Source of the DNA: Tabrizicola sp.
Lineage (GTDB): Bacteria > Pseudomonadota > Alphaproteobacteria > Rhodobacterales > Rhodobacteraceae
Length of the DNA: 64,000 bases
Assembly (NCBI RefSeq): GCF_016793705.1
Contig: NZ_JAEULO010000052.1
Coordinates: 62,001-126,000 of the forward strand
Direction: 5' to 3'
The position numbers were made by a program, and so were the translations under genes. Below the pieces are notes generated by a model, which did not search any database, was not told where the DNA came from, and saw only the letters and a program-made list of their open reading frames with translations. Positions 10,301-20,068 of this stretch are shown piece by piece (within the stretch, counting starts at the first letter, position 1; each line of letters starts with the position of its first letter).

Positions 10301-10774
10301 GAATACAACGGCAGCGCCAGCTTCACCCGCCTGCGGGTGCAGGGGGCCCCCGCTCTGGCCGAACTGCTGTCGGCGGTCTCGGTCGTGGGTCTTCTGGAAC
10401 AGATGAACGGCGAGGGGCTGGCCTTCAACAATGGCGATGTCAAGTTCATCCTGACGCCCAAGGCGGTGGAGATCACCCAAGGCTCCGCCGTCGGCGCCTC
10501 GCTTGGCATTTCCTTCGCCGGGCTTTACCTGAACGGCTCTGGGCGGATCGACCTTCAGGGGGTGATCTCGCCGATCTATCTCCTGAACGGGGTGGGGCAG
10601 GTGTTGACCCGCAAGGGCGAGGGGCTGTTCGGCTTCAACTATCGCGTAACCGGCACGACGGACAATCCGAACGTCTCGGTCAACCCGCTGTCGCTGCTGA
10701 CCCCCGGCATGTTCCGCGAGATCTTCCGCCAGCGCCCGCCGAACCTGAAGGACGCCGAAGGGGGCGGGGAATGA
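7337..10774 (+). CDS. AsmA/YhdP-like very large envelope protein
   Basis: A 1145-residue protein of the AsmA-like superfamily (DUF3971/YhdP type), bridge-like proteins implicated in phospholipid transport to the outer membrane. One N-terminal transmembrane helix (about 57-80, [19 protein letters not shown]) is followed by roughly 1050 periplasmic residues of repetitive beta-sheet, and the AsmA C-terminal-like region near the end contains [19 protein letters not shown] and [12 protein letters not shown]. Length is similar to E. coli YhdP (about 1270). The exact start is uncertain: ATG codons at 7337, 7346, 7370 and 7391 are all in frame and none has a strong ribosome site. The stop overlaps queA by 4 bp. 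Confidence 0.85.
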   Translation: MKGMQRGARRRMNDQSAGMEDGHLPVAAPGRPEPLILTDAIAPAPTRAEARRVRRGRGRISLTVILTLVLLTLGFGYLTLAYTGKTLRLPTWTVAEIEARVNAGLEGARLPKGAAVSLGGVELAVDSDFVPRFRIEDIRLIEDDGRSLLALPEARVAFDPRALMTGKIRPSDIRLSGARLAVRRDVTGRIDLGFEGRGVGPKSSSEVLAAVESLFASPALASLSRIEAEGLTLVLTDDRAGRTWRVGDGRLAIQNGESAISAELGLTLLDGTEPAQAVLTVVSDKGAETARLTARVDNIAATDLAAMAPPLAFLAFVDAPISGALDARLGADGKFAGLTARLGLGAGSLAPGKGTRPIAFDRAAMALSYDPATARIALADLSVESPSLRLKARGHGDLLASGGGALPTGALPDSILAQIAFQEVMVDPEGLFEEPIRFGQGALDLRLRLQPFRLDIGQLALIEGDERLLLSGQVAAEEAGWGGALDLRLNQIDAERLLKVWPVAAVPRTRQWFAENVGQGRMTDVQAALRLEPGGQPQFNLAYEFADTEVRFVRTLPPILNGRGHATLDNKTYTVALDQGHVIAPEGGRIEADGTVFQILDITQRPATAKVDLVTKASLTATLSLLDQPPFSFFSKAGQPYNLGDGRAELTARILMPMKPKIPFEELSFTVSGTIRDLTSPALVPGRILTAPEVKVVVDTDGLQLSGKGMLDKMPIDLTYLQGFGPEQKGRARVNGTVMLSDAVLRDFGVALPSGSVKGEGPAAIDVALVKDEPPQLTLTSTLSGLALRLDALGWSKPAKTRGSLDLEARLSSRQPVVERLVLKAPGLEARGRITTRDGGGLDAAVFDRVVAGNWLDAPVTLTGTGNGGMDVALTGGTLDMRRMPETKGGPGGGGPISVRLDALRISDGIRLTDFRGEFGSRGGFNGRFSAGVNGNALISGVVAPAEGGSAVRITSENAGAVMAAAGIFDKGRGGDLDLTLFPRGPEGEYNGSASFTRLRVQGAPALAELLSAVSVVGLLEQMNGEGLAFNNGDVKFILTPKAVEITQGSAVGASLGISFAGLYLNGSGRIDLQGVISPIYLLNGVGQVLTRKGEGLFGFNYRVTGTTDNPNVSVNPLSLLTPGMFREIFRQRPPNLKDAEGGGE

Positions 10775-11820
10775 AGCTCTCCGATTTCGACTTCGACCTG
10801 CCCGAGGCGCTGATCGCCACCCGCCCGGCCAAGCCCCGCCCCTCGGCGCGGCTTCTGCTGGCCGAGGGCGACCGGATCAGTGACCGGCGGGTCAGCGATC
10901 TGACGGACATCCTGCGCCCGGGCGACCGGCTGGTGCTGAACAACACCAAGGTCCTGCCCGCCCGCCTCTTCGGCACCCGGAGCCGCGGCGACGCTGTCGC
11001 CAAGGTGGAGATCACGCTTCTGGAACCCCGCCCGACCGGCTGGCGCGCGCTGGCCAAGCCCCTGCGCAAGGTGCAGGTCGGCGAGGTGATCCGCTTCTCC
11101 GACCGCCTCTCTGCGGTGGTGGCTGCGAAGTCTGAAACCGAACTTCTGCTCGCATTCACCCTGACCGGTGCGGATTTCGATGCCGCCCTCGCCGAGGCCG
11201 GGGTCATGCCGCTCCCGCCCTATATCGCCGCGAAGCGGGCCGCCGATGACCAGGACCGCACGGACTACCAGACCGTCTTCGCCCGCCACTCCGGCGCCGT
11301 CGCGGCGCCCACGGCCTCGCTCCATTTCGACGAAGACCTGCTGCGTGCGCTGGCCGCGAAGGGCGTCGACTTCACCGAAGTCACCCTCCATGTCGGCGCG
11401 GGCACCTTCCTGCCGGTCAAGGTCGAGGACGTGACCACCCACCGGATGCATGCCGAATGGGGCCGGGTGACGGCGGCCGCGGCGGAGGAGATCAACGCGA
11501 CCAGGCGGGCAGGGGGACGGGTGATTCCCGTCGGCACCACCGCGCTGCGGCTGATCGAAAGCGCGGCGGACGAAAATGGGCTCCTGCATCCGTTCGAGGC
11601 CGAAACCGATATCTTCATCTATCCCGGCCACCGCTTCCGGGTGACGGATGCCCTGATGACCAACTTCCACCTGCCCAAGTCGACGCTTCTGATGCTGGTT
11701 GCGGCGCTTATGGGCAAGGCGCGGATCGACCGCATCTATCAGCATGCTCTGCGCCACGAGTATCGTTTCTTCTCCTACGGCGACGCCTCGCTTCTGATCC
11801 CGGAAAGCCCCCGATGCTGA
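10771..11820 (+). CDS. queA: S-adenosylmethionine:tRNA ribosyltransferase-isomerase
   Basis: Transfers and isomerises the ribosyl moiety of SAM onto 7-aminomethyl-7-deazaguanine at tRNA position 34, giving epoxyqueuosine. The 349-residue product is full length and shows family segments [42 protein letters not shown] and [14 protein letters not shown]. The start ATG lies inside the ATGA overlap with the preceding gene, and the stop overlaps the following MFS gene by 7 bp, so the three genes form one tight operon. No other queuosine genes are in the window. Confidence 0.97.
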   Translation: MKLSDFDFDLPEALIATRPAKPRPSARLLLAEGDRISDRRVSDLTDILRPGDRLVLNNTKVLPARLFGTRSRGDAVAKVEITLLEPRPTGWRALAKPLRKVQVGEVIRFSDRLSAVVAAKSETELLLAFTLTGADFDAALAEAGVMPLPPYIAAKRAADDQDRTDYQTVFARHSGAVAAPTASLHFDEDLLRALAAKGVDFTEVTLHVGAGTFLPVKVEDVTTHRMHAEWGRVTAAAAEEINATRRAGGRVIPVGTTALRLIESAADENGLLHPFEAETDIFIYPGHRFRVTDALMTNFHLPKSTLLMLVAALMGKARIDRIYQHALRHEYRFFSYGDASLLIPESPRC

Positions 11821-13067
11821 GAGTCCTCTTCCATTCCTGGCCGCTTCTCACCGGGGTCATGCTCCTGATGGTGGGCAACGGGGTGCAGGGCTCGCTCCTC
11901 GGCATCCGCGGCACGCTCGAGGCATTCGACACGCTGGAACTGTCGGTCGTCATGTCGGCCTATTTCCTCGGCTTCCTCGTCGGCTCGCGGCTCGCCCCCG
12001 GCATGATCCGCCGCGTCGGCCATGTAAGGGTCTTCGCGGCGCTCGGCTCGCTGATCTCGGCGGTGCTGGTGCTCTATCCGATGCTGGTCGAATGGCAGAT
12101 CTGGGCGCTGATGCGGGTCATCATCGGCTTCGGCTTTGCCGGCATCTACATCACCGCCGAAAGCTGGCTGAACAACACCGCCACGAACGAGACGCGGGGC
12201 CAGGCGCTCTCGCTCTACATGATCGTGCAGATGCTGGGCATCGTTGCCAGCCAGGCGCTCCTCGCCGCCGGAGACCCGTTCGGCTACGATATGTTCCTGA
12301 TCCCCTCGGTCCTCGTCTCGCTGGCTTTCCTGCCACTCCTCCTTGCCGATACGCCCGCGCCGACCTTCGATTCCACCGCCCGCCTCGGCTTCCGCGAGCT
12401 GTTCCACATCTCGCCCCTCGGCTGCGTCGGCATGCTGATCTCGGGCGGTGTCTTCTCGGCCATGTTCGGCATGGCCTCGGTCTGGGGCACGCTGAGCCTG
12501 CTGTCGGTCAAGCAGATCGCGCTTTTCACCTCGGCGCTCTATGTCGGCGGGCTCGCGTTGCAATATCCGGTGGGCTACCTGTCCGACCGGATGGACCGGC
12601 GCAAGATCATGCTCTGGCTCTCCGTCATCGCCGCCCTGGTGCTGGCGGTGGCAACCATCTTCGCCCTGCCGTTCTGGGCGCATCTGATCGTGGCCGCGCT
12701 TCTCGGCGGGATCACCTATCCGATGTATTCGCTGCTGATCGCCTATACCAACGACTTCCTCTCCAAGGACCAGATGGCCGCCGCTTCGGCCGGGCTGATC
12801 TTCCTGAACGGCTTCGGCGCGATCTTCGGCCCCCTTGTCACCGGCTGGCTGATGGGGGTGGTCGGCACGCGGGGCTTCTTCCTGTTCATGTTCCTGCTCT
12901 ACACCGCGATGGTGGGCTACACGCTCTGGCGGATGAGCCGCCGCGCCGCTCCGGCGCATACCGGCGGCTTCCGTGGCGTGGCGCCGACTGCCTCGACACT
13001 CGCCACCGTTGCCGTGCTGGAAAGCGCGCCCGATCTCGGCCCCTCGCCCGAGCCGCCGAAAGGCTAA
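11814..13067 (+). CDS. MFS transporter, YcaD-like
   Basis: A 417-residue, 12-helix major facilitator resembling the YcaD/MFS_1 group. Visible features are the N-terminal helix [19 protein letters not shown], a motif A-like loop [16 protein letters not shown] and a central loop with [14 protein letters not shown], which is the second-half motif A. Substrate unknown. An open frame extends upstream to 11457, but that part overlaps queA in another phase; the ATG at 11814 fits the family N-terminus and overlaps the queA stop by 7 bp. The tail after the last helix is Ala/Pro-rich. Confidence 0.88.
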   Translation: MLRVLFHSWPLLTGVMLLMVGNGVQGSLLGIRGTLEAFDTLELSVVMSAYFLGFLVGSRLAPGMIRRVGHVRVFAALGSLISAVLVLYPMLVEWQIWALMRVIIGFGFAGIYITAESWLNNTATNETRGQALSLYMIVQMLGIVASQALLAAGDPFGYDMFLIPSVLVSLAFLPLLLADTPAPTFDSTARLGFRELFHISPLGCVGMLISGGVFSAMFGMASVWGTLSLLSVKQIALFTSALYVGGLALQYPVGYLSDRMDRRKIMLWLSVIAALVLAVATIFALPFWAHLIVAALLGGITYPMYSLLIAYTNDFLSKDQMAAASAGLIFLNGFGAIFGPLVTGWLMGVVGTRGFFLFMFLLYTAMVGYTLWRMSRRAAPAHTGGFRGVAPTASTLATVAVLESAPDLGPSPEPPKG

Positions 13068-13125
13068 AGGTTGCGCCGCAGGGACTTGCCTGTCAGTTTG
13101 GCCCAAACAGACAGGGGAGGCCGCG

Positions 13126-13713
13126 ATGTCGGACCCGATCGAGGTTCTGGAATTCTGGCTGCACGAGGTTGGCGCGAAAGGTTGGTATCAGGGCGGGGAC
13201 GAGATCGACAATCTCTGCCGCGACCGGTTCGCCGACCTCTGGCAGGCAGCGCGTGAGGGGGGGCTCGACCATTGGGTCGACGGCACCGTCGGCACTCTCG
13301 CCTATCTGATCCTGACCGACCAGATCCCGCGCAACATCCACCGAAACACCGCGCTCGCCTTCTCGACCGACCCTCTGGCCCTGGCGGCGGCCCGCAAGGC
13401 GGTGGAGGCGGGCTGGGACCTGAACGCCCCCGAACCCGAGCGGCAGTTCTTCTACATGCCCTTCGAGCATTCCGAGAACGCCGAGGACCAGGCCCTCGCC
13501 ATCAAGCTGATGACGGAGCGATTGGCCTCGGACCCAGAACATCTGCTGCACGCCCGCGCGCACCAGGCGGTGATCCTGCGCTATGGCCGCTTCCCCACCC
13601 GCAACGCCGCGCTCGGCCGGGATTCGACACCCGAGGAACAGGCCTATCTCGATCAGGGCGGCTATCAGGCGCTGGTCAAGGCGTTGAAGGAAAGCCATGC
13701 ATCCGGCGCATAG
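13126..13713 (+). CDS. DUF924 family protein
   Basis: A 195-residue soluble alpha-helical protein of the DUF924 family, found across proteobacteria and in some eukaryotes with no assigned activity. Diagnostic segments are EVLEFWLHEVGAKGWY, LILTDQIPRNIHR, FYMPFEHSEN and RYGRFPTRNAALGR. The start at 13126 is set by a strong ribosome site (AGGGGAGG at 13113-13120) and by family length; the open frame runs further upstream without support. It is 58 bp after the MFS gene, so may be the end of the queA operon or have its own promoter. Confidence 0.88.
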   Translation: MSDPIEVLEFWLHEVGAKGWYQGGDEIDNLCRDRFADLWQAAREGGLDHWVDGTVGTLAYLILTDQIPRNIHRNTALAFSTDPLALAAARKAVEAGWDLNAPEPERQFFYMPFEHSENAEDQALAIKLMTERLASDPEHLLHARAHQAVILRYGRFPTRNAALGRDSTPEEQAYLDQGGYQALVKALKESHASGA

Positions 13714-13750
13714 GCCCACGGCAACCCCAACGTTGCTTGAGGTTTCCAGA

Positions 13751-13768
13751 TAGTTTAATGGCAAACTA
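13751..13768. promoter_or_regulatory. Inverted repeat in front of lpdA (operator candidate)
   Basis: TAGTTT-AATGGC-AAACTA is a perfect 6-bp inverted repeat with a 6-bp spacer, located 22 bp upstream of the lpdA start codon and close to its ribosome site (GGAGGAGGG at 13777-13785). Size and AT-rich arms resemble operators of winged-helix (for example MarR-type) repressors. No regulator gene is adjacent, so the binding protein is unknown. Confidence 0.45.
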
Positions 13769-13789
13769 CTTTTTCTGGAGGAGGGAAAG

Positions 13790-15187
13790 ATGGCTGCCCA
13801 AAGCTTCGACGTTATCGTGATCGGTGCCGGACCGGGGGGCTATGTCGCCGCCATCCGCGCCAGCCAGCTTGGCCTGAAGGTCGCCATCGTCGAACGCGAG
13901 CATCTGGGCGGCATTTGCCTGAACTGGGGCTGCATCCCGACCAAGGCGCTCCTGCGCAGTGCCGAGGTCTTCCACCTGATGCACCGCGCCAAGGATTTCG
14001 GCCTCAAGGCCGACGGGATCGGTTTCGACCTGCCTGCCGTGGTCGCGCGGTCGCGTGGCGTGGCCAAGCAGCTGTCGGGCGGCATCGGCCATCTGATGAA
14101 GAAGAACAAGGTCTCTGTCTTCATGGGCGCGGCGACGCTTCCGAAGAAGGGTACGGTCAGCGTCAAGACCGACAAGGGAACCGAAGAACTGGCCGCGAAG
14201 TCGATCATCCTCGCCACGGGCGCGCGCGCGCGGGAACTGCCGGGGCTGGAAGCCGACGGCGATCTGGTTTGGTCCTACAAGCATGCGCTGGTCGCGACCC
14301 GGATGCCGAAGAAGCTCTTGGTGATCGGCTCCGGCGCGATTGGCATCGAATTCGCCAGCTTCTTCAACACTCTGGGTGCCGATACGACGGTGGTCGAGGT
14401 GATGGACCGCATCCTCCCGGTGGAGGACGCCGAGATCAGCGCTTTCGCGAAAAAGGCTTTCATCAAGCAGGGGATGAAGATTCTTGAAAAGGCTGCGGTC
14501 AAGAAGCTGGACCGAAAGCCGGGGCAGGGCGTCACCGCTCATATCGAGCAGGACGGCAAGACCACCACGCAGGACTTCGACACGGTGATTTCCGCGGTGG
14601 GCATCGTCGGCAACGTTGAAAACCTCGGGCTGGAAGCGCTCGGCGTGAAGATCGACCGCACCCATGTGTTGACCGACGAATTCTGCCGCACGGGGGTCGA
14701 CGGCCTTTACGCCATCGGCGACATCGCGGGTGCGCCGTGGCTGGCCCACAAGGCCTCGCACGAGGGGGTGATGGTTGCAGAGCTGATCGCGGGCGGGCAT
14801 CCGCATCCGATCAAGCCGAATTCTATCGCGGGTTGCACCTATTGTCAGCCGCAGGTCGCCAGCGTCGGCCTCACCGAGGCCAGGGCGAAAGAGGCGGGCT
14901 ATCAGATCAAGGTCGGCCGCTTCCCCTTCATCGGCAACGGCAAGGCCATCGCCCTGGGGGAACCCGAGGGCATGGTGAAAACCGTTTTCGACGCCAAGAC
15001 GGGGGAGCTTCTGGGCGCCCACATGATCGGCGCGGAAGTGACCGAGCTGATCCAGGGTTACGTTGTCGGCCGCACGCTGGAGACCACGGAAGAGGACCTG
15101 ATGAACACCGTCTTCCCGCACCCGACCCTCTCCGAGATGATGCACGAAGCCGTGCTCGACGCCTACGGACGCGCGCTCCACATCTGA
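13790..15187 (+). CDS. lpdA: Dihydrolipoyl dehydrogenase (E3)
   Basis: FAD enzyme that reoxidises lipoamide in 2-oxoacid dehydrogenase complexes or the glycine cleavage system, producing NADH. The 465-residue protein has the N-terminal FAD motif GAGPGGYVAAIRA, the redox disulfide GICLNWGCIPTKALL (CxxxxC), the NAD fold GSGAIGIEFASFF, and the C-terminal catalytic FPHPTLSE with the His-Glu pair. GGAGGAGGG precedes the ATG. No E1 or E2 gene is in the window, so this is a stand-alone E3. Its TGA shares one base with the ATG of the next gene. Confidence 0.97.
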   Translation: MAAQSFDVIVIGAGPGGYVAAIRASQLGLKVAIVEREHLGGICLNWGCIPTKALLRSAEVFHLMHRAKDFGLKADGIGFDLPAVVARSRGVAKQLSGGIGHLMKKNKVSVFMGAATLPKKGTVSVKTDKGTEELAAKSIILATGARARELPGLEADGDLVWSYKHALVATRMPKKLLVIGSGAIGIEFASFFNTLGADTTVVEVMDRILPVEDAEISAFAKKAFIKQGMKILEKAAVKKLDRKPGQGVTAHIEQDGKTTTQDFDTVISAVGIVGNVENLGLEALGVKIDRTHVLTDEFCRTGVDGLYAIGDIAGAPWLAHKASHEGVMVAELIAGGHPHPIKPNSIAGCTYCQPQVASVGLTEARAKEAGYQIKVGRFPFIGNGKAIALGEPEGMVKTVFDAKTGELLGAHMIGAEVTELIQGYVVGRTLETTEEDLMNTVFPHPTLSEMMHEAVLDAYGRALHI

Positions 15188-15744
15188 TGCGCTGGCTGAA
15201 CCGGGTCGTGATGCAGACGGCCAGCCGGGACTGGATTGACAGTCTCGGCCCCGAGCGGCTGGACGTGGTCGAGCTTTCGGGGAAGTGGGGCGAAAGCTTC
15301 CGGTTCCGCAGCTATCGCAGCCTGCAGTTCCGCAAGTTCGACCCCTGTCTTGGACCGCTGAGGGACGAGGCCGGAAAGGTCGTCCGCTTCGACCTGATCC
15401 TCGCCAACCAGGTGTGGGAGCATGTCGACCGCCCCCATGCCGCCACCCGCAACATCTGGCGGATGCTGCGCCCCGGAGGCTGGTTCTGGCTCGCCGTACC
15501 GTTCTTTGTGCCCTACCACGGCGCGCCGGTGGATTGCTCGCGCTGGTCTGCGCGGGGGCTGAAGAACCTGCTGGTCGAGGCGGGGTTCGAGCCTGACCGG
15601 GTGCAGTCGCATCAATGGGGCAATCGCCACGTCGCCGTCCGCAACCTGGAACTCCCCTGGCCGCCGGAGTATCGCGAGGGCGACGACCTCACCAACGACC
15701 CGGACTTCCCCGTCGTCTCCTGGGCAATGGCGCAGAAGACCTGA
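15187..15744 (+). CDS. Class I SAM-dependent methyltransferase-like protein
   Basis: A 185-residue protein resembling methyltransferase domain family 11/23. The segment FDLILANQVWEHVDRPHAA is the post-II/motif IV region and MLRPGGWFWLAVPFF is motif VI. The glycine-rich SAM loop expected near residues 25-35 is poorly formed (VVELSGKWGESF), so cofactor use is likely but not certain. Translationally coupled to lpdA by a TGATG overlap, which makes ATG 15187 the likely start. The target is unknown; related small methyltransferases with FVPYHG often act on sugars or lipids. Confidence 0.75.
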   Translation: MRWLNRVVMQTASRDWIDSLGPERLDVVELSGKWGESFRFRSYRSLQFRKFDPCLGPLRDEAGKVVRFDLILANQVWEHVDRPHAATRNIWRMLRPGGWFWLAVPFFVPYHGAPVDCSRWSARGLKNLLVEAGFEPDRVQSHQWGNRHVAVRNLELPWPPEYREGDDLTNDPDFPVVSWAMAQKT

Positions 15745-15825
15745 TGCCTCCTGCGTCGCGCCTTCGGCTTCTCGTCGGAGGGGCCGGGCGAGGAGCGACG
15801 AAGTCGACGACGAGCGGTTTTCCAG

Positions 15826-15900
15826 AAGTTAAGATTTCCCTAATCTCCGCGACCAAGATATTGAAAATAAATGAGGATACGAGAATGTCCACTGTGGACA
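15826..15900 (-). repeat. Composite palindrome element, copy 1
   Basis: Read on the minus strand: palindrome TGTCCACAGTGGACA (15900-15886), 20 bp, core TTCAATATCTT, exactly 10 bp, ATTAGGG, 5 bp, TTAACTT. The last part forms TTAG-N7-TTAA (15843-15829). Same order and spacing as the three other copies at 45208-45281, 46978-47052 and 63347-63424. It fills most of the gap between the methyltransferase and MFS genes, and is the only copy not directly behind a stop codon. Confidence 0.85.
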
Positions 15901-15942
15901 CTCCTCTGGCATCCCACCCCTTTTCCCGCTACGAATGGCCCC

Positions 15943-17103
15943 ATGCGCCCGTTGCCCCCCATGCTCATCGTCCTCCTCCTCTGGGCCGCCGGTCTCGGCG
16001 CCGCCGCCCAGTTCGGCAAGATTTCGATCCTGTATGAGACCCTGCGCGCCAGTTACGGCGGGAACGGAGAGGTCGCCCTCGGCCTCGTCGTCTCCATCGT
16101 CGGCATGGTCGGCCTGATCTTCGGCACCACCGCCGGACTGCTGGTCGCCCGCATCGGCCCCCGCCGCGCCATCCTGGCAGCCCTCGCCGCCGGGGCTGCG
16201 ATGTCCGCCCTGCAAAGCCTGATGCCCGCCTACCCGCTGATGCTCGCCTCCCGCATCGTCGAGGGCGCGAGCCACCTGACCATCGTCGTCGTCGGCCCCA
16301 CGATGATCGCCGCGCTGGCCCCCGAACACCGCCGCCCGCTCGCCATGACCATCTGGTCCAGCTTCTTCGGCGTGACCTACACCATCCTCGCCCTCATCGG
16401 CCCCCATGTCGCGCCCACCGGCCTCTTCCTCGGCCACGCCGCCTATATGGCCACCCTCGCCGTGATCCTCGCCCTGACCCTGCCGTCCGACCCGCGCCAC
16501 AGCCACCCCCCGCTCGGCAACCTTCTCGCCCAGCACGCGGCGATCTACCTCTCTCCCCGCCTCGCCGCCCCGGCGATGGGGTTCTGCTGCTACACCTTCC
16601 TCTACGTCGCCATCCTGACCCTGCTCCCCCCGGAAACCCCCGAGACCCACCGCGCGCTGATCGCCGCCGGGATGCCGCTTGTCTCCATCGTCGTCTCGCT
16701 GACTCTGGGCGTGAGGCTCCTCGGTCGGATGTCCGCCGTCCGCCTGGTCCAGTCCGGCTACGCCGCCGCCATCCCCGGCTTCCTGCTGCTGTGGCTCACC
16801 TGGGGGCAGGGGGCCGGAATGGTGGCCGGAGGCTTCCTCCTCTCCGCTGCGCTGGGGATCGTCCAGGGCGCGAGCTTCGCCTCGATCCCGGAACTCAACG
16901 CCAGCCCCGAGGACCGCGCCCGCGCCGCCGGGGCGGTGGCGCAGCTGGGGAATCTGGGCACCACGACCGGCACCCCGGTGCTTGCCGCGCTTCTCGCGAG
17001 CGCCGGTCCCCCCGGCCTGACCCTGGCCGCCGTGCTGTTGTGCCTTGCGGGGATCGCGGTGCACCAGTTGCAAGCCCGCAGGCGGGCGCGGCGGTTCGAC
17101 TGA
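15943..17103 (+). CDS. MFS transporter
   Basis: A 386-residue 12-helix major facilitator, related in outline to CynX/NimT-type or NarK-like permeases; substrate unknown. Helices begin at once after the start ([20 protein letters not shown]), and the loop [14 protein letters not shown] is a motif A variant. The open frame extends upstream to 15871, but that part would translate the palindromic repeat, so I place the start at ATG 15943 ([12 protein letters not shown]) with ATG 15961 as an alternative. It reads toward uvrA, which has its own promoter. Confidence 0.83.
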   Translation: MRPLPPMLIVLLLWAAGLGAAAQFGKISILYETLRASYGGNGEVALGLVVSIVGMVGLIFGTTAGLLVARIGPRRAILAALAAGAAMSALQSLMPAYPLMLASRIVEGASHLTIVVVGPTMIAALAPEHRRPLAMTIWSSFFGVTYTILALIGPHVAPTGLFLGHAAYMATLAVILALTLPSDPRHSHPPLGNLLAQHAAIYLSPRLAAPAMGFCCYTFLYVAILTLLPPETPETHRALIAAGMPLVSIVVSLTLGVRLLGRMSAVRLVQSGYAAAIPGFLLLWLTWGQGAGMVAGGFLLSAALGIVQGASFASIPELNASPEDRARAAGAVAQLGNLGTTTGTPVLAALLASAGPPGLTLAAVLLCLAGIAVHQLQARRRARRFD

Positions 17104-17112
17104 TCCGCAGGA

Positions 17113-17136
17113 TTGACGTTCGTTCCCTTTTCGTTC
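17113..17136 (+). promoter_or_regulatory. SOS (LexA) box and -35 region of uvrA
   Basis: GTTC (17122-17125), 7 bp, GTTC (17133-17136) is an exact match to the alphaproteobacterial LexA site GTTC-N7-GTTC, 66 bp upstream of the uvrA ATG. It overlaps a TTGACG that can serve as -35 (17113-17118). A further GTTC at 17118-17121 directly abuts it. Position and match make DNA-damage control of uvrA very likely. Confidence 0.85.
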
Positions 17137-17201
17137 ACAAATTCTGGTTGGAGACTCGGTCGAGACGCACTATCTCTGGCCAGCGGCTCCAGGGGTTCGA
17201 C

Positions 17202-20066
17202 ATGGCGGAACAGAAGTTCATCGAAGTGCGCGGGGCGCGCGAGCATAACCTGAAGGGCGTGGATGTCGCGATCCCGCGCGATCAGCTCGTGGTGATCACC
17301 GGGCTGTCGGGCTCGGGCAAGTCCAGCCTCGCCTTCGACACGATCTATGCGGAAGGCCAGCGACGCTATGTCGAAAGCCTGTCGGCCTATGCCCGGCAGT
17401 TCCTCGACATGATGGGCAAGCCGGATGTCGACCATATCTCCGGTCTCTCGCCCGCCATCAGCATCGAGCAGAAGACCACCTCGAAGAACCCGCGCTCCAC
17501 TGTGGGAACGGTGACGGAGATCTACGACTACCTCCGCCTGCTTTTCGCCCGCGTCGGCACGCCCTATTCGCCGGCCACCGGCCTGCCGATCACCGCGATG
17601 CAGGTGCAGGACATGGTGGATGCGGTAATGGCGATGGAGGAAGGGACGCGGGCCTACCTGCTGGCGCCCATCGTCCGGGACCGCAAGGGCGAATACCGGA
17701 AGGAGTTCCTGGAGCTTAGGAAGCAGGGCTTCCAGCGGGTGAAAGTCAACGGCGCCTTTCATGAGTTGGAGGAGCCACCCACGCTGGACAAGAAGTTCCG
17801 CCACAACATCGACGTGGTGGTGGACCGGATCGTCGTCCGCGAAGGGATCGAGACCCGGCTTGCCGACAGCTTCCGCACCGCGCTGAACCTGGCCGACGGG
17901 ATCGCGGTCATCGAACTGGCCGATGCGAAGGAAGGCGAGGAGCCGACCCGCATCACTTATTCCGAGAAATTCGCCTGCCCGGTCAGCGGCTTCACCATCG
18001 CCGAGATCGAGCCGCGGCTTTTCAGCTTCAACGCCCCCTTCGGCGCCTGTCCGGTCTGCGATGGCCTCGGGGTGGAGCTGTTCTTCGACGAACGTCTGGT
18101 CGTGCCCGACCAGAACCTGACGCTGCTGCAAGGGGCCATCGCGCCCTGGGCCAAGTCGAAGTCGCCCTACCTGACGCAGACGATGGAGGCCTTGTCCAAG
18201 CACTATGGCTTCAACCTGAAGGCCAAATGGAAGGACCTGCCCGAAAGCGTGAAGGAGTTGTTCCTGCGCGGCTCGAACGGTGAGGAGATCGAGTTCCGCT
18301 ATGACGAGGGCGGGCGCGTCTACCAGGTGAAGCGGGTCTATGAGGGGATCATCCCGAACATGGAACGCCGCTACCGCGAGACCGACAGTGCCTGGTCCCG
18401 CGAGGAGATGGAGCGCTACCAGTCGAACCGCGCCTGCGGGGCCTGCGGCGGCTACCGGCTGAAGCCCGAGGCGCTGGCGGTGAAGATCGCGCGCCTGCAC
18501 ATCGGGCAGGTGGTGCAGATGTCGATCACCGAGGCTTTCGCCTGGGTGGAGGGCGTGGCGGCGACTCTGACCAAGCAGCAGAACGAGATCGCGCGGGCGA
18601 TCCTGAAGGAAATCCGCGAACGCCTTGGATTCCTTGTGAATGTCGGCCTCAACTACCTGACGATGAGCCGCGCTGCTGGCACCCTGTCGGGCGGGGAATC
18701 GCAGCGGATCAGGCTGGCGTCACAGATCGGGTCGGGGCTGACCGGGGTGCTTTATGTGCTGGACGAGCCGAGTATCGGCCTGCACCAGCGCGACAACGAC
18801 CGGCTGCTCACCACGCTGAAGAACCTGCGCGATGCGGGGAATACGGTGCTGGTGGTGGAGCATGACGAGGATGCGATCCGCGAGGCGGACTATGTCTTCG
18901 ACATGGGGCCGGGGGCCGGGGTGCATGGCGGGCAGGTGGTCAGCCACGGCACGCCTGCCGAGGTGGCAGCGGACCCGGCGAGCCTGACGGGGCAGTATCT
19001 TTCCGGCACGCGGGAGATCGCGGTGCCGAAGGTGCGGCGCAAGGGGAACGGCAAGAAGCTGGTGGTCGTCGGGGCGACCGGAAACAACCTGAAAGAGGTC
19101 ACGGCAGAGTTCCCGCTGGGCAAGTTCGTCTGCGTGACCGGCGTGTCGGGCGGCGGCAAGTCTTCGCTGACCATCGAGACGCTCTACAAGACCGCCGCCA
19201 TGCGCCTGAACGGCGCGCATGAGACGCCCGCGCCCTGCGAGACGATCAAGGGGTTCGAGCATCTGGACAAGGTGATAGACATCGACCAACGTCCCATCGG
19301 GCGGACTCCGCGCTCGAACCCGGCGACCTATACCGGGGCCTTCACCCCGATCCGCGACTGGTTCGCCGGTCTGCCGGAATCCAAGGCGCGCGGCTACGGG
19401 CCGGGGCGGTTCAGCTTCAACGTCAAGGGCGGGCGCTGCGAGGCCTGCCAGGGCGACGGCGTGTTGAAGATCGAGATGAACTTCCTGCCCGACGTCTATG
19501 TCACCTGCGAGACCTGCAAGGGCCATCGCTACAACCGCGAGACGCTGGAAATCAAGTTCAAGAACAAGAGCATCGCCGACGTTCTTGAGATGACATGCGA
19601 GGACGCGCGCGAGTTCTTCCAGGCGGTTCCGGCGATCCGCGAGAAGATGGACGCGCTGGTCGAGGTGGGCTTGGGCTATATCAAGGTCGGCCAGCAGGCG
19701 ACCACGCTCTCGGGCGGCGAGGCGCAGAGGGTGAAGCTTTCGAAGGAGCTGTCTCGCCGGGCGACGGGACGGACGCTCTATATCCTCGACGAGCCGACCA
19801 CGGGCCTGCATTTCGAGGATGTGAGGAAGCTCTTGGAAGTGCTGCATTCCCTTGTGGAACAGGGCAATACGGTCGTGGTGATCGAGCACAACCTTGACGT
19901 GGTGAAGACCGCCGACTGGGTGATCGACATCGGCCCCGAAGGCGGGGATGGCGGAGGCGAGATCGTCGCCACCGGCACGCCCGAGGATGTGGTCAAGGTC
20001 GAGACCAGCCACACTGGCCGCTATCTGAAAGACCTGCTGAAACCGCGGCGGCTGGCGGCGGAGTAG
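17202..20066 (+). CDS. uvrA: Excinuclease ABC subunit A
   Basis: Damage-recognition ATPase of nucleotide excision repair; dimerises and loads UvrB. The 954-residue protein has two ABC modules: Walker [13 protein letters not shown] (about 32) and [12 protein letters not shown] (about 647), signatures [13 protein letters not shown] and [13 protein letters not shown]. The second zinc module is complete (CEACQGDG and CETCKGHR). In the first, the expected CPxC reads CPVS, so one of four zinc cysteines is Ser, while CPVCDGLG remains. The start ATG 17202 ([19 protein letters not shown]) fits the family; the open frame extends upstream without support. An SOS box lies in its promoter. Confidence 0.98.
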   Translation: MAEQKFIEVRGAREHNLKGVDVAIPRDQLVVITGLSGSGKSSLAFDTIYAEGQRRYVESLSAYARQFLDMMGKPDVDHISGLSPAISIEQKTTSKNPRSTVGTVTEIYDYLRLLFARVGTPYSPATGLPITAMQVQDMVDAVMAMEEGTRAYLLAPIVRDRKGEYRKEFLELRKQGFQRVKVNGAFHELEEPPTLDKKFRHNIDVVVDRIVVREGIETRLADSFRTALNLADGIAVIELADAKEGEEPTRITYSEKFACPVSGFTIAEIEPRLFSFNAPFGACPVCDGLGVELFFDERLVVPDQNLTLLQGAIAPWAKSKSPYLTQTMEALSKHYGFNLKAKWKDLPESVKELFLRGSNGEEIEFRYDEGGRVYQVKRVYEGIIPNMERRYRETDSAWSREEMERYQSNRACGACGGYRLKPEALAVKIARLHIGQVVQMSITEAFAWVEGVAATLTKQQNEIARAILKEIRERLGFLVNVGLNYLTMSRAAGTLSGGESQRIRLASQIGSGLTGVLYVLDEPSIGLHQRDNDRLLTTLKNLRDAGNTVLVVEHDEDAIREADYVFDMGPGAGVHGGQVVSHGTPAEVAADPASLTGQYLSGTREIAVPKVRRKGNGKKLVVVGATGNNLKEVTAEFPLGKFVCVTGVSGGGKSSLTIETLYKTAAMRLNGAHETPAPCETIKGFEHLDKVIDIDQRPIGRTPRSNPATYTGAFTPIRDWFAGLPESKARGYGPGRFSFNVKGGRCEACQGDGVLKIEMNFLPDVYVTCETCKGHRYNRETLEIKFKNKSIADVLEMTCEDAREFFQAVPAIREKMDALVEVGLGYIKVGQQATTLSGGEAQRVKLSKELSRRATGRTLYILDEPTTGLHFEDVRKLLEVLHSLVEQGNTVVVIEHNLDVVKTADWVIDIGPEGGDGGGEIVATGTPEDVVKVETSHTGRYLKDLLKPRRLAAE

Positions 20067-20068
20067 CC

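Noticed and set aside
15871-15942. Longer N-terminus of the MFS gene starting at 15871
   Set aside because: These codons would translate the palindrome of composite copy 1; the first transmembrane helix starts after ATG 15943.
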